A stretch of DNA of 64,000 nucleotides from Antedon mediterranea (taxonomy: Eukaryota > Echinodermata > Crinoidea > Comatulida > Antedonidae). The notes under the pieces are model-generated. The model was not told the origin of the DNA, did no database searches, and saw only the letters and a program-made list of their open reading frames with translations. Of the stretch, positions 12,060 to 24,500 are shown in pieces (positions within the stretch are counted from its first letter, which is position 1; each line of letters begins with the position of its first letter). The stretch lies in contig NC_092680.1 of NCBI RefSeq assembly GCF_964355755.1, positions 20,003,001-20,067,000 of the forward strand. The letters are read 5' to 3'. A program made the translations under genes and the position numbers.

Positions 12060-15000
12060 TATTGGGAGATTTAAGTTCTGACCGTTTCTCCCATGCAGCT
12101 CTTGTGTATTGTTTACTACTTACTACTAAGAAATATATATTTTAAACGATCAAAGTCACATTTCAATTTTAGCATAGAATTAAGTACAATATTAGGCCAC
12201 CTGTGGTCATCTATAGTTATAAAACAATTAAATAGTTTAACTCTGGACAGTTTAATGGAACCCACCCAAGGTCACCATAAAGTGCCTCTTTTGGAGTATA
12301 CCGTGGAGCTTTGAGAAGAAAGCGGGTCATTTGCAATTGCACTTTCTCTAGGTCTTCGTTATCCTTCTTTGATTTATTATACCAAATGCTACAAGCATAA
12401 TTTATTGGAGGAATTGCAATGGTTTTCCACAGTATGTTTCCATAGTACACCCGGTTAAAGTCATCAAGGTTAGCTAAGATACCTTTGATATAAGCTATAA
12501 GCCGGTTGCCCTTTTGGATAACATGTTCATAATGTGAATGTTCACTCATGTTTGAGAAAATATAGATCCCTAAATATTTATAACTATTTACTTCTTTTAT
12601 CGATTTTTCACCTAATTTCCACTCTTTATTTTTATTTATGCGTTTTCCAACAGCCATGACATTTGATTTTTCATGATTAAAACCAAGTTTTCATTCTTTG
12701 GCGAATATATTGGCAATTTCTAACATTTCAGTCATTTCCCTTTCATTATTAGCAATCAATATAACATCATCAACGCAAAAGAGCCCTCCCATCCAGACAC
12801 CATTCATTCTTACCCCGAAATTGCTTTCACGAAGAAGTTTAACAAATTCATTAATAAATATAGAAAATAAAATTGGTGAGAGTACACACCCTTGTTTTAC
12901 TCATTTGTGGATATTAAACTCATCAGTCATGCTTTCCCCCACTTTTACTTTTGCTTTAAAATTGTCATATAGTGAGCTTATTATTTTCCAAATTTTCCCT
13001 CTAAATCCCGTACCCCAGGCACATTTTAGGAGACCACCACGCCATACACTATCAAATGCTTTTCGGAAGTCCAGGAAAGCTAGATGTGTATAGTTTTACC
13101 TTCAATTGAACGACAAGATAAAATGCTTTTCAATGTAAAGATGTGATCTTCACAACGGTGATAGGCTCTAAAGCCTCCCTGGACTTCCGAAAGTACATTT
13201 TCTTTTTCAACAAAACAAGATATACATTGAGATTACTCTGTTAAATATTTTGGAAACACAAGATGTTAATGAGATGCCTCTATAATTATTTAGGTCTTTA
13301 CGATCTCTCTTATTAAATATTGGTACAACGATACTCATATTCCACTCACGTGTACTGGTATTGTTTCTAATTTGATAATTCTATTAAATAAACAAACTAG
13401 TGATGCCGCTAAAGCGTCTCCACCATTTTTTAAAAGCTCATTGGCTATTCCATCAACTCCGATCCCGGAGCTTTATTATTTTTAGCGATTGCAAGTGCCT
13501 CAATGATTATATCAAGGTCTATATTAATGTCACATAGTAAATTTTCGTCATCGTTATCATTACCTAATGTTTTAGAACGCATCTCATAAACCGCCCGCTT
13601 TGTTAAATATGTAAAACAATCATAACCGTTATTAGCCTTACCTAAGTTCTCCCAATACTCTTTAACAAAATAAAGTATTTTTCCTTTATCACAAGTAGTT
13701 TCATCTGATTCTGGGATTTTTACACAATTAATGCCTGATTTACTACGTTTGTCATTAGACCCTTTTAATATGTTCCAAAAGTCCCTACAGGATGGTAGAG
13801 ATTGATAATAAAGGAGGATGGTCCTCCTTTATTATCAATCTCTACCGATTTATTTATCCTAGTTTCAGTAATTTTCTTAGATATAAGTTTTTTGTATCCT
13901 TTTTTCTTGATAAGATTGCCACAGATTATCTGTGTGAGCACAATTGGGATCTAATTTCTGAGCGTCTATGAGCACGAGCAGCCTCTCTTCGTTCTGCTAT
14001 TGCTTTTTAACTTCATTATCAAACCAATGTTTACGTTTTTTACTTAATTTCTTAATACAACACCATCCTTAGCTGAAGAAACAACAATAGATTTCCAGGA
14101 TTCCCACAAGTTATCAAATTATTAAAGCCACCAGCATCCCAGTTGGAAAAGTTGTTTTCAATATTTTCTTGATACTTAATAAAATCCTGAATACCTGCAG
14201 TATTCCATACATGATTAGCATAAGAATGATGATTGACAAGAGTGATTAGGGTAGTATCTAATTCTAACAAAAGGCTATTGTGATCACTTCCTGTGCCTAG
14301 CTTTCTGTCTTCATCAACAATGAACTTTACTACATTATTCAACATATTTTTAGAACAAAGTATGTAATCAATGGTGCTTTTCTGATTACCCTTGCACCAA
14401 GTAACCACCCCTTCACATAAAGGACTACAGTTTAAAATAAACATATTTGAATCATCCTTAAATTGTAGTAAGCGCTTACCATTACTATTAACCTGTGGAT
14501 CACCATTAGCAATTTCATGACCAATTTCATGACCAATTCTACCATTAAAGTCCCCCATTATCAGAATGAGAGGCTCATGATTTTCTGCATTATTTTCTAA
14601 TTGGATAACTTCTGATAATAATTGATTAGTCAATTCATCTGATTTCTAACTGTCAACTCCATTAACATGGATAATATACTACCGATATATACACTTGTGT
14701 GTTTGAATCAAAACACACTTTTACCCAAATTCTTTCGTAGTCATCGGATTTACAATTAAAAACATGTCATCTAAAATAGTGATATCTTTCGCAACAAAGG
14801 CACCTACACCCCCTCCTCGCTTGTGTTTTCTACATTTACCAAACCAATTACAGTATAACCATCTATATCAATATTATTATCATTAGTTAAAAAGGTTTCT
14901 GCAACGCCAAAAACCTGAATATTATTCTCTTTGATTAAATGAGCAATCTCATTGAGTCTAACAGACGTTAACCTATTGATATTATTAAATACTATTTTAA

Positions 15001-15240
15001 TATTACTACACTTGCTTGTTTTTGATCTACCATATTTCTTTCCATGTTGTCTGTATTTTCTTCTTTTTGAATCACTTGCATTATTTGAGCTATAATCAGA
15101 GTTTATTGTATCAGTTTCTATCTGTAAGTCATTTATTGAATTATTAAGTTCATCTCTGTAAGTCCCCCAAAACTTTTTTTTTATAGTTATTCCCGCTGTA
15201 TTGTTGCTTGCGCGTCCCTATGCTTGACGATCCTAATAAT
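12060..15240 (-). mobile_element. Decayed non-LTR retrotransposon with endonuclease and RT
   Basis: Read on the minus strand from about 15240: an endonuclease domain (FNNINRLTS, GVAETFL, then GDFNGRIG, STIDYIL and GSDHN in the 193-residue open segment 14052-14633), followed by an RT region (ALAIAKNNKAPGS, then FCVDDVILIANN for the catalytic box near 12770) and a C-terminal part (YKYLGIYIF, INYACSIWY, LGWVPLN; 12217-12657). The whole is interrupted by several stops and frameshifts, so it is dead. APE-type endonuclease plus RT defines a LINE; the clade was not resolved. It fills most of the space between ROCO A and ROCO B. Confidence 0.85.
13794..13846. repeat. Perfect 25-bp inverted repeat with 3-nt loop
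   Basis: GGTAGAGATTGATAATAAAG followed by GAGGA (13794-13818) is exactly complementary to 13822-13846, separated by TGG. It lies inside the decayed LINE, just upstream of the part encoding FWNILKGSN on the minus strand, and interrupts what should be RT coding sequence. This looks like a local inverted (fold-back templated) duplication. Confidence 0.9.
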
Positions 15241-15521
15241 ATTGTTATTAAAATAACTCACTCCCTATACAGGAAGCACCTAAGATTAGATCTGAAAAGA
15301 ATAACAAGTTGATTAGTTATACACCACTACTTGTTAGGGTCACAATTGTGTTGCATTCCGTCGAGCTCATTTGTTCGTAAATAATTTACCAGAATAGAAT
15401 CTGAATTTCGATTTTCCATGGACCTTACCAACAACGCTAACGATGGAGCGGGTTCTTTATAAGCACATTAAATTAAAATAATGCAGATTTGTTGACACAT
15501 TTTATGAAACCAACAACAAAA

Positions 15522-18500
15522 ATGGAGAGTATTCCTGCTAGTGAGTAAGTACACGATTCGTTGTTCATAATCTTTCATTTTGATCATCATTCATTATGAT
15601 CACTTTTCATTATGGTCACCTTTCATTATGATCTCCTTCACTATGGCCACCTTTCATTATGACCACTTTTCATCATAATCACAGTTCATTATGGTTAACT
15701 TTCTTTATGATCACCTTTCACTATAGCCACCTTTCATTATGATCACCTTTCATTTTGATCACCTTTCATTATGGCCACCTTTCATTATGATCACCTTTCA
15801 TTATGATCACTTTTAATTATGAACACCTTTCATTATGAACACCTTTCATTAGGATCACCTTTCATTATGATCACCTTTCATTATGATCACCTTTCATATA
15901 ATTATGTATGATCTTTATTTATTTATTCTTTATATTGAGTTGCCTCTTCAGTCTAAGACTGTTCTCCCAGAGGGCCCAGTGCATTTTATGATGAGTTTGT
16001 GACAGTGGCTGTGTGTGAACTAGTACACCGGGTAACCCCCTACTCGTCTCGAAAGATGTACTAGGTTATTTAAGTGCACATGAGCTAGATGTGTACATTG
16101 GACATATAGTTTAATAGTCCTTATCCGAGGAGACTTGTTCAAAACCCTGGAGCGAGTGAGCCTCGAACCCTTGCCGATGTTATGGCTACGTATTACGGTT
16201 CCACTGTCTCAATAACCACTCGACCACTCACTCACTCGAGCTATGTCATCCTTTCATTGATAAAAACTATAATAATACAACCAACAGGTGCTTAATGATC
16301 ACCTTTATATTCATCCTTTTCTGACAAGCTTTATGTTTTGTTTACACTTTATTTAACAGCAACAAATTGTGGCAAGCTATTGTTTCAGGGAAATGGCCAG
16401 AAGTTGAACGACTGTGTGCATCCGAACCACAACTTGTAAATACTATGTCAGACCGTGTAGGTTGTTGTTTTATATCAAATGATTAGCCTAAAATAATGTT
16501 TTGATTTATACAAATGAAAACATGTACGTTATTTGGAACAAGGCAATCAAGATTGCCTTGTTGTTGTTGACCGTACATATAATTATTATAACGTTAAATA
16601 ATGACAATTTTTGTTATAAATTCCGTGAATTAAAATTTAACTCTAATGAAATTTGATTTATTTTGGTGTATCAGTACAGCTAAAAATTAATGTAACCCAC
16701 ATTCCAGCTTCGTGCCTACTTCGTGGCCACGCGTGCTACGAGGTATTGTTGTTGATCGCGATCCTACGAACTGCATTGTTTTTTTGATCGCGATCCTACG
16801 ATAGGCATTGTTTTACCACGCGTCTATTGTTATGTGTTGTTACAATGATTGAAAATACAGCAGTTACGCCCGATATTTTTTATTTAGCTTAGCTAGCTAG
16901 GCCCAGAGTCTAGCCATTAATGTTTAAAAAAATCAACGAAGTACCACACATCCTATACGCTATTAAATTCGTACAGAGTAGGCCTACCAATCTAGCATAC
17001 CATGCAGTATAACTACTTGGCCTATCCTGTAGGCCTACCGTAAATGAAACCTATGAAATACGTCAGAATGTTGCCTTAGGCCTAAATGCAATAAAAATAT
17101 TATACGGCCAAACTGTGACTTAATAAAATTAAATATCGTATCGCTATGTTTTAAATTCGACGACATATTATAATTAACAAAATATAAATTTTCCCACTAC
17201 TAGGCCTAACGGCACTCGTGCGACCGGTGAACCTCAGTGAAGTGGGCCACGGCCAACTTTTTGTATCAACATGTTTGATTTGCGTGATAATGAAATTCGC
17301 TCGACCACCGATGTTTCGCGTGTTTTTTTTTTCGCTACCAGTTGGTGCACTCTTTAATGTGGGTCATAGGCTATTTGATTTTATTTAAAGAATATATTAT
17401 TATTTTAGCGGTGTTATGCATACAATATCATAATATCAAATATAGGCCTAAAACAATTTTTATTCACAACTGTACGCTTTTTTCTGAATAAAATATTTAA
17501 GAATAAGGAAAAAGAAAATTATAATTCAAAGGATATTCATAATTTAATAATGATGATTATGGTATATAATTTATGCATAAATATTTTTGTTAATGTCTCT
17601 CTTGAAAACAAATTAAAACCTGTACATAATCCATATACGCATGGAGTCACTTTAATGTAATACTATATGTATGTTTTTTCTTGTTAGGAGGGTCAAACGT
17701 TATTAATGGTTGGTGTGTGGTTGTATAGTATTCCAGAAAACTTAGTAATTCAGCTGATTGCTCAAGCATCAGATGTTTGCTTAGATTTCAACTTATCACG
17801 GGTAAGGACAATCAGATAGAAAACACAACTATTGCGTACACCTTGATTTACCTTGATCTTGGACATCCTACCGTGATCTTGCAAATCATATTTATGTTTA
17901 GTTCCTTTCGTTGTTGGGTCTTTTTTTAATGGAAAGATTTAACATACTCTTTAGTTGAACTTCAGAAACAGTAATAATTCTGTCCTTCCTATCTACAGTG
18001 CACAGACATGAAGGCAGTTAATTAAAACGAATATGTTGCGTATCGTTACGTTATGTTATTTTATATGAGACGATTTTTGTGGTAATTTTATGTTCATAGT
18101 ATCCTGGTACTATTGTTCATTGCTTATCACTCAGAGGGTACTCGACCGCATTGAAACTTGTCTTACAACGAAACAGACAACACGTGAATACAGGAGAGGT
18201 GAGTAGAGTACAAATTAATAAAACAACTTGCTTTAAAATACGTAGGTAGACGATCCACGTTAAATGCTATATGGTTATATAAGATAAGATAATGTGTTAA
18301 TGTCATGGTAACAAACATTTCTATGTAAATGCATTTATATAAGCAAACAAACATAATAATGTAAATCAGATTGCCTATTGTATATATATTGTGATTATGT
18401 AGTTTAAATGCTGACTACACACACTAGGACTAGGACAAAATAGCCTTTTTACATAAAATTTAAAAAATGACGTCATGATCAATAAGAACAATAACATCGT

Positions 18501-21500
18501 TGTATTATAGGTACGTTATTATTGCTATTACCGATTATGACGTCATTTGATTGGACATGAGAAATATTATTTTCATCAAATACAGCATAAACGGTTATTC
18601 TGGGCCTACAGACTAGGACTAGGACAAAATAGCCTTTTTTTACATAAAATAAAAAAAAAATGACGTCATGATCAATACCACTACCTAGCCTAGACCTAGG
18701 ACATCCTATTAAGGATATTATGATGAATTTTTTAGGCTATTTAGGCTATCGCTCTCTGTAGAGCGGTAGCTTTGCGCACTTATTATTTGTCATACGTCAG
18801 GGCAGGTATACGGCTGTACAGTGGTATCATAGAATATCTGCCCTGAAGGATGACAGATAATAAATATATTATTTGTCATCCGTCAGGGCAGGTTTTGTAT
18901 GATTCCACTGTACATAGCCCTATACCTGCCCTGACGTATGCCAAATAAGACATTTATTATTTGTCATCCTTCAGAGCAGGTTTTGTATGATTCCACTGTA
19001 CATAGCCCTATACCTGCCCTGACGTATGACAATGGCCTACAGAATGAAAAATCTTCTAATTTATTTTGTTTTATGTTTTTATCGTCTATCGTTATCGTCC
19101 TAGTGTAAATGGATCTTAGAGTAATTTAAAATTCAATCGTTTTCATTTAGGCCTTTCTCTCTTCCATCTACTCTCAACCATTCTTATAAGAGTTATTGAT
19201 CTCTAACTGTTCCTCAATCCACTGTACGACACCGATGTATCAGATTAATCTCTGCCCGTACGTACAATAGAGACTTTATACCGAAAAGATTAAAATTATA
19301 AGGCTATGTTTTCTTTAAAATAGTTAGAGAACACGTTATTGACATTGATTTACTTACTATTTTGCTATTTAATTACAGTATGCCGGTACACCATTGCATA
19401 GGTGTCTCGGATCACCGACTTTAACTTACAAGCAACATCATGATACTTCCATCTGCCTGATGACGTATGGAGCATCGTGTTCAATTATAAATAAACTGGT
19501 AATCATCAATATTATATAATGATAATAATTAATGATTAGTTTGATTTAATTTAATGATTACAGTAGATTGCACAATTCAAATGTTGTTGTAAAACAGTAG
19601 CTAGACTTCAAATTGGGTACAAACGGTACAGTATGATGAGGGTGAAAGTCATTAACATGAGATTTACAGATAGAAACATTTCAAATAAAATCACACAGTG
19701 ATGTAATATAACATGTTTCTCCGTTAACATTAACATCCGATTATTAAAAATAATGGTTTCTGTCAAACTTTATTCGAACATTACGCTTTTGGATCAGAGG
19801 CATACGCTTATGAAACATTAACAATACAGTTATTTAATAGATAAAGTTAGTATTGCAGCCAAAAATACTTAAATCAAAGTGGGGAATTGTTAAAGACTAT
19901 CAAATATTAAAACTATTAGAAAAAGTATTTATTATAATGTAGATAAAATAAATAAACAATATACTTAAAGTTGTTAATTTACGTGATGGGCGGTCACTCT
20001 TAGTACAGTAGTTAAGTATTGTTTACAAGGAAATAATATAAAAGGTCATCAAGTAGTACATGAACGTTGATTTTCAATATTACCATTAGAAAAATGTTCC
20101 CAAAAAGTATCGTACCAAAAATACATTTACCTGAATTAAAAAGTCTTTTATAGTAGTACGTTTTGCACATTCATATAAAAAGTGGTCTCTATTTTCTACT
20201 TTATGATTTTTACATAATTTGCAAACTGTGTATTCTTCGACCATGTATTCATTGAATTGGAATCGGCCTTATAATTATAAGTATTAGCCTACTGTATGCT
20301 ATTAGTTAACACTATTTGGTGTTTAACTATTATCAGTAGACTAGCCCTACAATGAATAATTCATTTTATATGATTGATTACTTTGATTGATTACGAAATA
20401 TTTGTGTAAACATGTTTGCATTTATTATTTGTTTAGTATAACAAAACACCGATTGATCTGTATAATGAAAATAAGTGTTCAGGGTATGATAAAAAAAATA
20501 AAAAGGAAAAGAAACGAGAGCTCATACAACTGATAGAAGGCAAGTAGATTTTTTAAACCTGACATTGTTATGTATTGTTAATTTATTGTTAGAAAATATA
20601 AAGTAGGTGTGTGAATAAATGAGGTTCAATGAAACGTAAAAATCGTAACTGTCCATGATAGGTTTGTTATTATCTATTAAACCGATGGTAACTCAAATCT
20701 TGTTGGATAAAAATAAACAGAAATTCTTCTAAGCTTCTGAACAGACAAAAGGGCAACTTATTTTATTGACCATGTGACTATAAAGATTCACTGAATCATG
20801 AAAAACTAAAAGATTAGGTGGTTTATCAATGTAGTATTGTGACATTTTGCTGGAAACAGTTTACTAAACTGATATGAAAAGTATAACGACGTGCTTGAGG
20901 CATTTACTTATTAGTGAATATTCTTTCTATGTTTTAGCTTGATTAGCTTTAGCATGAATAAAAAACGCATCCTAATAAAATAAACATTTGCTATAAAATT
21001 GCGTCTTACATGGTAATCATACCACTGGTCTAAATACTTACAGTCTGAAAAATTCATTTAAAATAACAGTTTGTTATTTCCAGAAAAAAAAACTTTCACT
21101 TTGATAATATAAAGGCATGGTACCAATAATTTATTATCCATATTTGTGTCTTAGAGTTTTCAATTCCAGCTGAAATAATAGCTAGAGGTAAGGAAGCAAC
21201 TGCAGTTTTCAAAGAGGCTCTAGAAAATGGTACAGTTACAATAGTCAATTCAAGAAGTATGTTCCTTGGGAAAGAAGGAGCTGGCAAAACAAGTTGCGTG
21301 AAAGCTATTCTTGGAAAAAGGTATGTTTGTTTATGATAATATGTAGATTATTCTACTGAATAGGTAAAATTTTAATTCAGAATTTATTGCGTAGAGAATT
21401 GAATTGAATTTTAATCCAAGGTCTAACATAAGATTAACACAATATTTCCAATGTTGTATCATTATAATGTACACATTGTCGGTGGTCGTTAGATCTCAAG

Positions 21501-24500
21501 TCAGTAATTTTAGTGAATTGAGTGTAAGAAAATTCGAGGAATCCTATACTTAAAGTTCATGTTTCATAGTGTAGAGATGTACCAAAAACGTCTCCAAATA
21601 GCAGTTTGATGAAGCTTTGCCTAGTAAAGCACACAGTCAACATGCTTCGACACAGTTAATTTCAATAATATTTACGTAACCATTATGACTGTTTATTACT
21701 GTCTATTAACGTTTAGATTCGATCCGAAAGAACAGTTTACCAACGGAATAGTTGTCGCAAACACACTGGTTGAAGCGTCAGGGGACGATTACCAAAAGTG
21801 GCAGGAACACAATATTGACGGTATTGAAAAAGTATAGTGTTATTGTAAAACAAAGCTTCTTGGTTGGTTATTTTCAAAATTAGTTATTTATTGGGAACTA
21901 GAACTAATGAACAGATTTATACAAAATGATTCATTACTACTATAGTATGACCTATTGCATCGATGGAAGATCGCAACAATGTTTATGCCGACCATTATCA
22001 GAATGTTGGTAGCTTTAAAATACTATATACAGAAAAAACACATACATGTTTCGGTATAAAGTAGTCATATCTCCTTCAGTGTGTGGAATTAATGGTACAA
22101 AAACAAATATTTACCGATTAGCACCTAATTAGCATATAAACCTGTTTGTTGGAAGAAGGGTTATCTATAATGCCTCCTTGATATTACGTTGTTGTAATGT
22201 AACGTTATTATGTATTTTATAGTAATTAAATTATCGAATGAGATTCGAGAAGAAGCAGTGACAGACTATGTAGCAAAACAATTACTACAGAGACAAACTA
22301 GCACGACTTCGACATCATCCATCGAATCTGATCAGATCGAGATACCGGCTGAAGTTATGGTACTTTTTTTCTTCTACTACAAAGTATTAGAGTATTAATA
22401 ATAATTAGACGAAATTTTAACTTATTTTTCTGATTATTCATAGGATGATTTAAAAGAAGAGAAGGAATTGAATCTAGAGGAAAAGGGTATAATTATTATT
22501 GTCCGTTTTATATTTTTATTACGATCACATTTATCATCATTATCGTTTGTATTTTTAATGATGAAATAGAAATAAACAAATAATGTTGTATTTTTGTCTT
22601 AGATGACAGAGGAAATACACTGGCAAAGAAGTTTCCTGAACAAATTCACAAATTAGTTGTTAATAAAATCAGTGATAAACTTGACACTACAGCAAACACC
22701 GGTGGGACAGTTGGTGTGCTTGGTAAAGTAAAATTGTGGGCATCCGGAGACAAGCAGCAGACATCGAGCCGAACTACTAAACCTCAGAATATTAGTAGCA
22801 TTTGGGATTATGCAGGGCAGATGACATATTATATAACACACCGAGTGAGTAGCATACAATACATGGTCAAAGTTTTAACAATATTTAATCTTTTGTATGA
22901 TTTATCTTTTAGGCATATAGATAACAAGTTTAGGTCGAAGGTAGAAGCGGGAGGTATCAGTGTTATTTGTGTGGTTTTCCGTTCAATTACTTTATTACAG
23001 TACACTTTACTCCGTTTAGTTGTTCCTGACAGGAGGCGTTACGTACATCGTAGTGTTCAGTGCAGTAGATGGACTCCATGAGATGGTAAAAATAAGGGAT
23101 GTAAATGAAAGTACAAACAAGAAGAAAGCTCCAAAAGATTGTGTAAATTTATATATTATGAATTGTTTTCTTTTGAATTATAAGGGAAAGTTGTTACTCC
23201 AAGCCATTGTGCCCCAGTTAGTCGGTTGACATTACCTTATCAAGCCGAAGTTTCCTCTTCTTACCGTTTCAAAAGTAATTAAAAATTAATTTGCGGTAAT
23301 ATATGACTGGATGTTTAGAATGTCTTGTGCCTGTAAATGATAGTTATTGTACAGTTATTTATTGTTTTCAGGGCTTTTTGAGAATGACGAATTTGGGAAT
23401 GACTGTTTTCTGGATAAGGTCCATTTATGAATACGCCGTGGTGCGATATAGGCCTAGCATGGAGAGAAGATTAAACGGTGTAGTTTTACCGCCCATTATA
23501 CTAGTCGGTACTCACAAAGACAAAGTTAAAGGAAGAAACGAAGCTGAGAAAATTGCCAAGGTAAGTGACGTAAGTGACGTAAGCTTGATAACATTTATTT
23601 AAAAGATAAGTTATGTATATTTAGATTTGATAGGATTAGCTTTTTTACCTTCACTTTCTCTACCCTAAAAGAGAGATGAATGAAAACAATAAGAATACGA
23701 GAATACTATTAAAAAATCACCAAAATATAATGCCGGTTTGAAATACATTTTAAGATTAGAAATACATTTTACACCAATGGATGCAATATATTTTAAGAAT
23801 CAACGCTGTAATGAATTTTAATTCACAACATATTAATATTTCTATCAATAACATATTTAATAATGGTGCCATCAATATGAAGAAACTGTATTCTCTCATC
23901 GACTATATTGGACTTATAGTATAATAATACATTGTACTCTCTATGTGAATACATGTTTAATTATGTTTGATATTACAGATTGAGGCTATGGGTCAAGAAA
24001 TACTTGAAGCTATCAAAGACACACCATACGAAAAACACGTAGATCCTGAGATATACATGGTAGATAGCAAATCTCGTAGAGGAATTGAGAAACTCAAAAA
24101 AAGAATTGGAGTTTTCATGAATGGGATGAGAAGAAAGATTCCAATCAAGTGGGTTGATTTACAGACCAAGATACAAGAACTTGCTAAAACAAAGCTGTTG
24201 TTGTCCTTAAATGAGGTAAATTGTAATTTAAAGTTAAATAATTGCAATGTTTTTCTTTCAATCAAAGATTTTAGTAATTTAATATCGGGAAAAATGTAGG
24301 CGTAATTACTGCTGATAAAAATAACCACTTTGAAGGAAAATATTATTGTGACACTGAAAACAGATTCAAATTGTTTATATTTATGACCCGGAAGTGTGAC
24401 AAATTATCTCCTTCACTTCTAAAAAAACGCGAATACAATTTAGGCCTACACAGTATATGCCGTTCATTCCTGTTACACAGTGGTCAACGCGCAACACGAG

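Noticed and set aside
15577-15900. Regularly spaced repeats resembling an array such as CRISPR
   Set aside because: A 16-bp unit directly repeated with no unique spacers, in a eukaryotic intron: a minisatellite.
22210-22398. Start codon at 22210 as a separate small gene
   Set aside because: The open frame only contains exon 22223-22359 of ROCO B plus intron on both sides.
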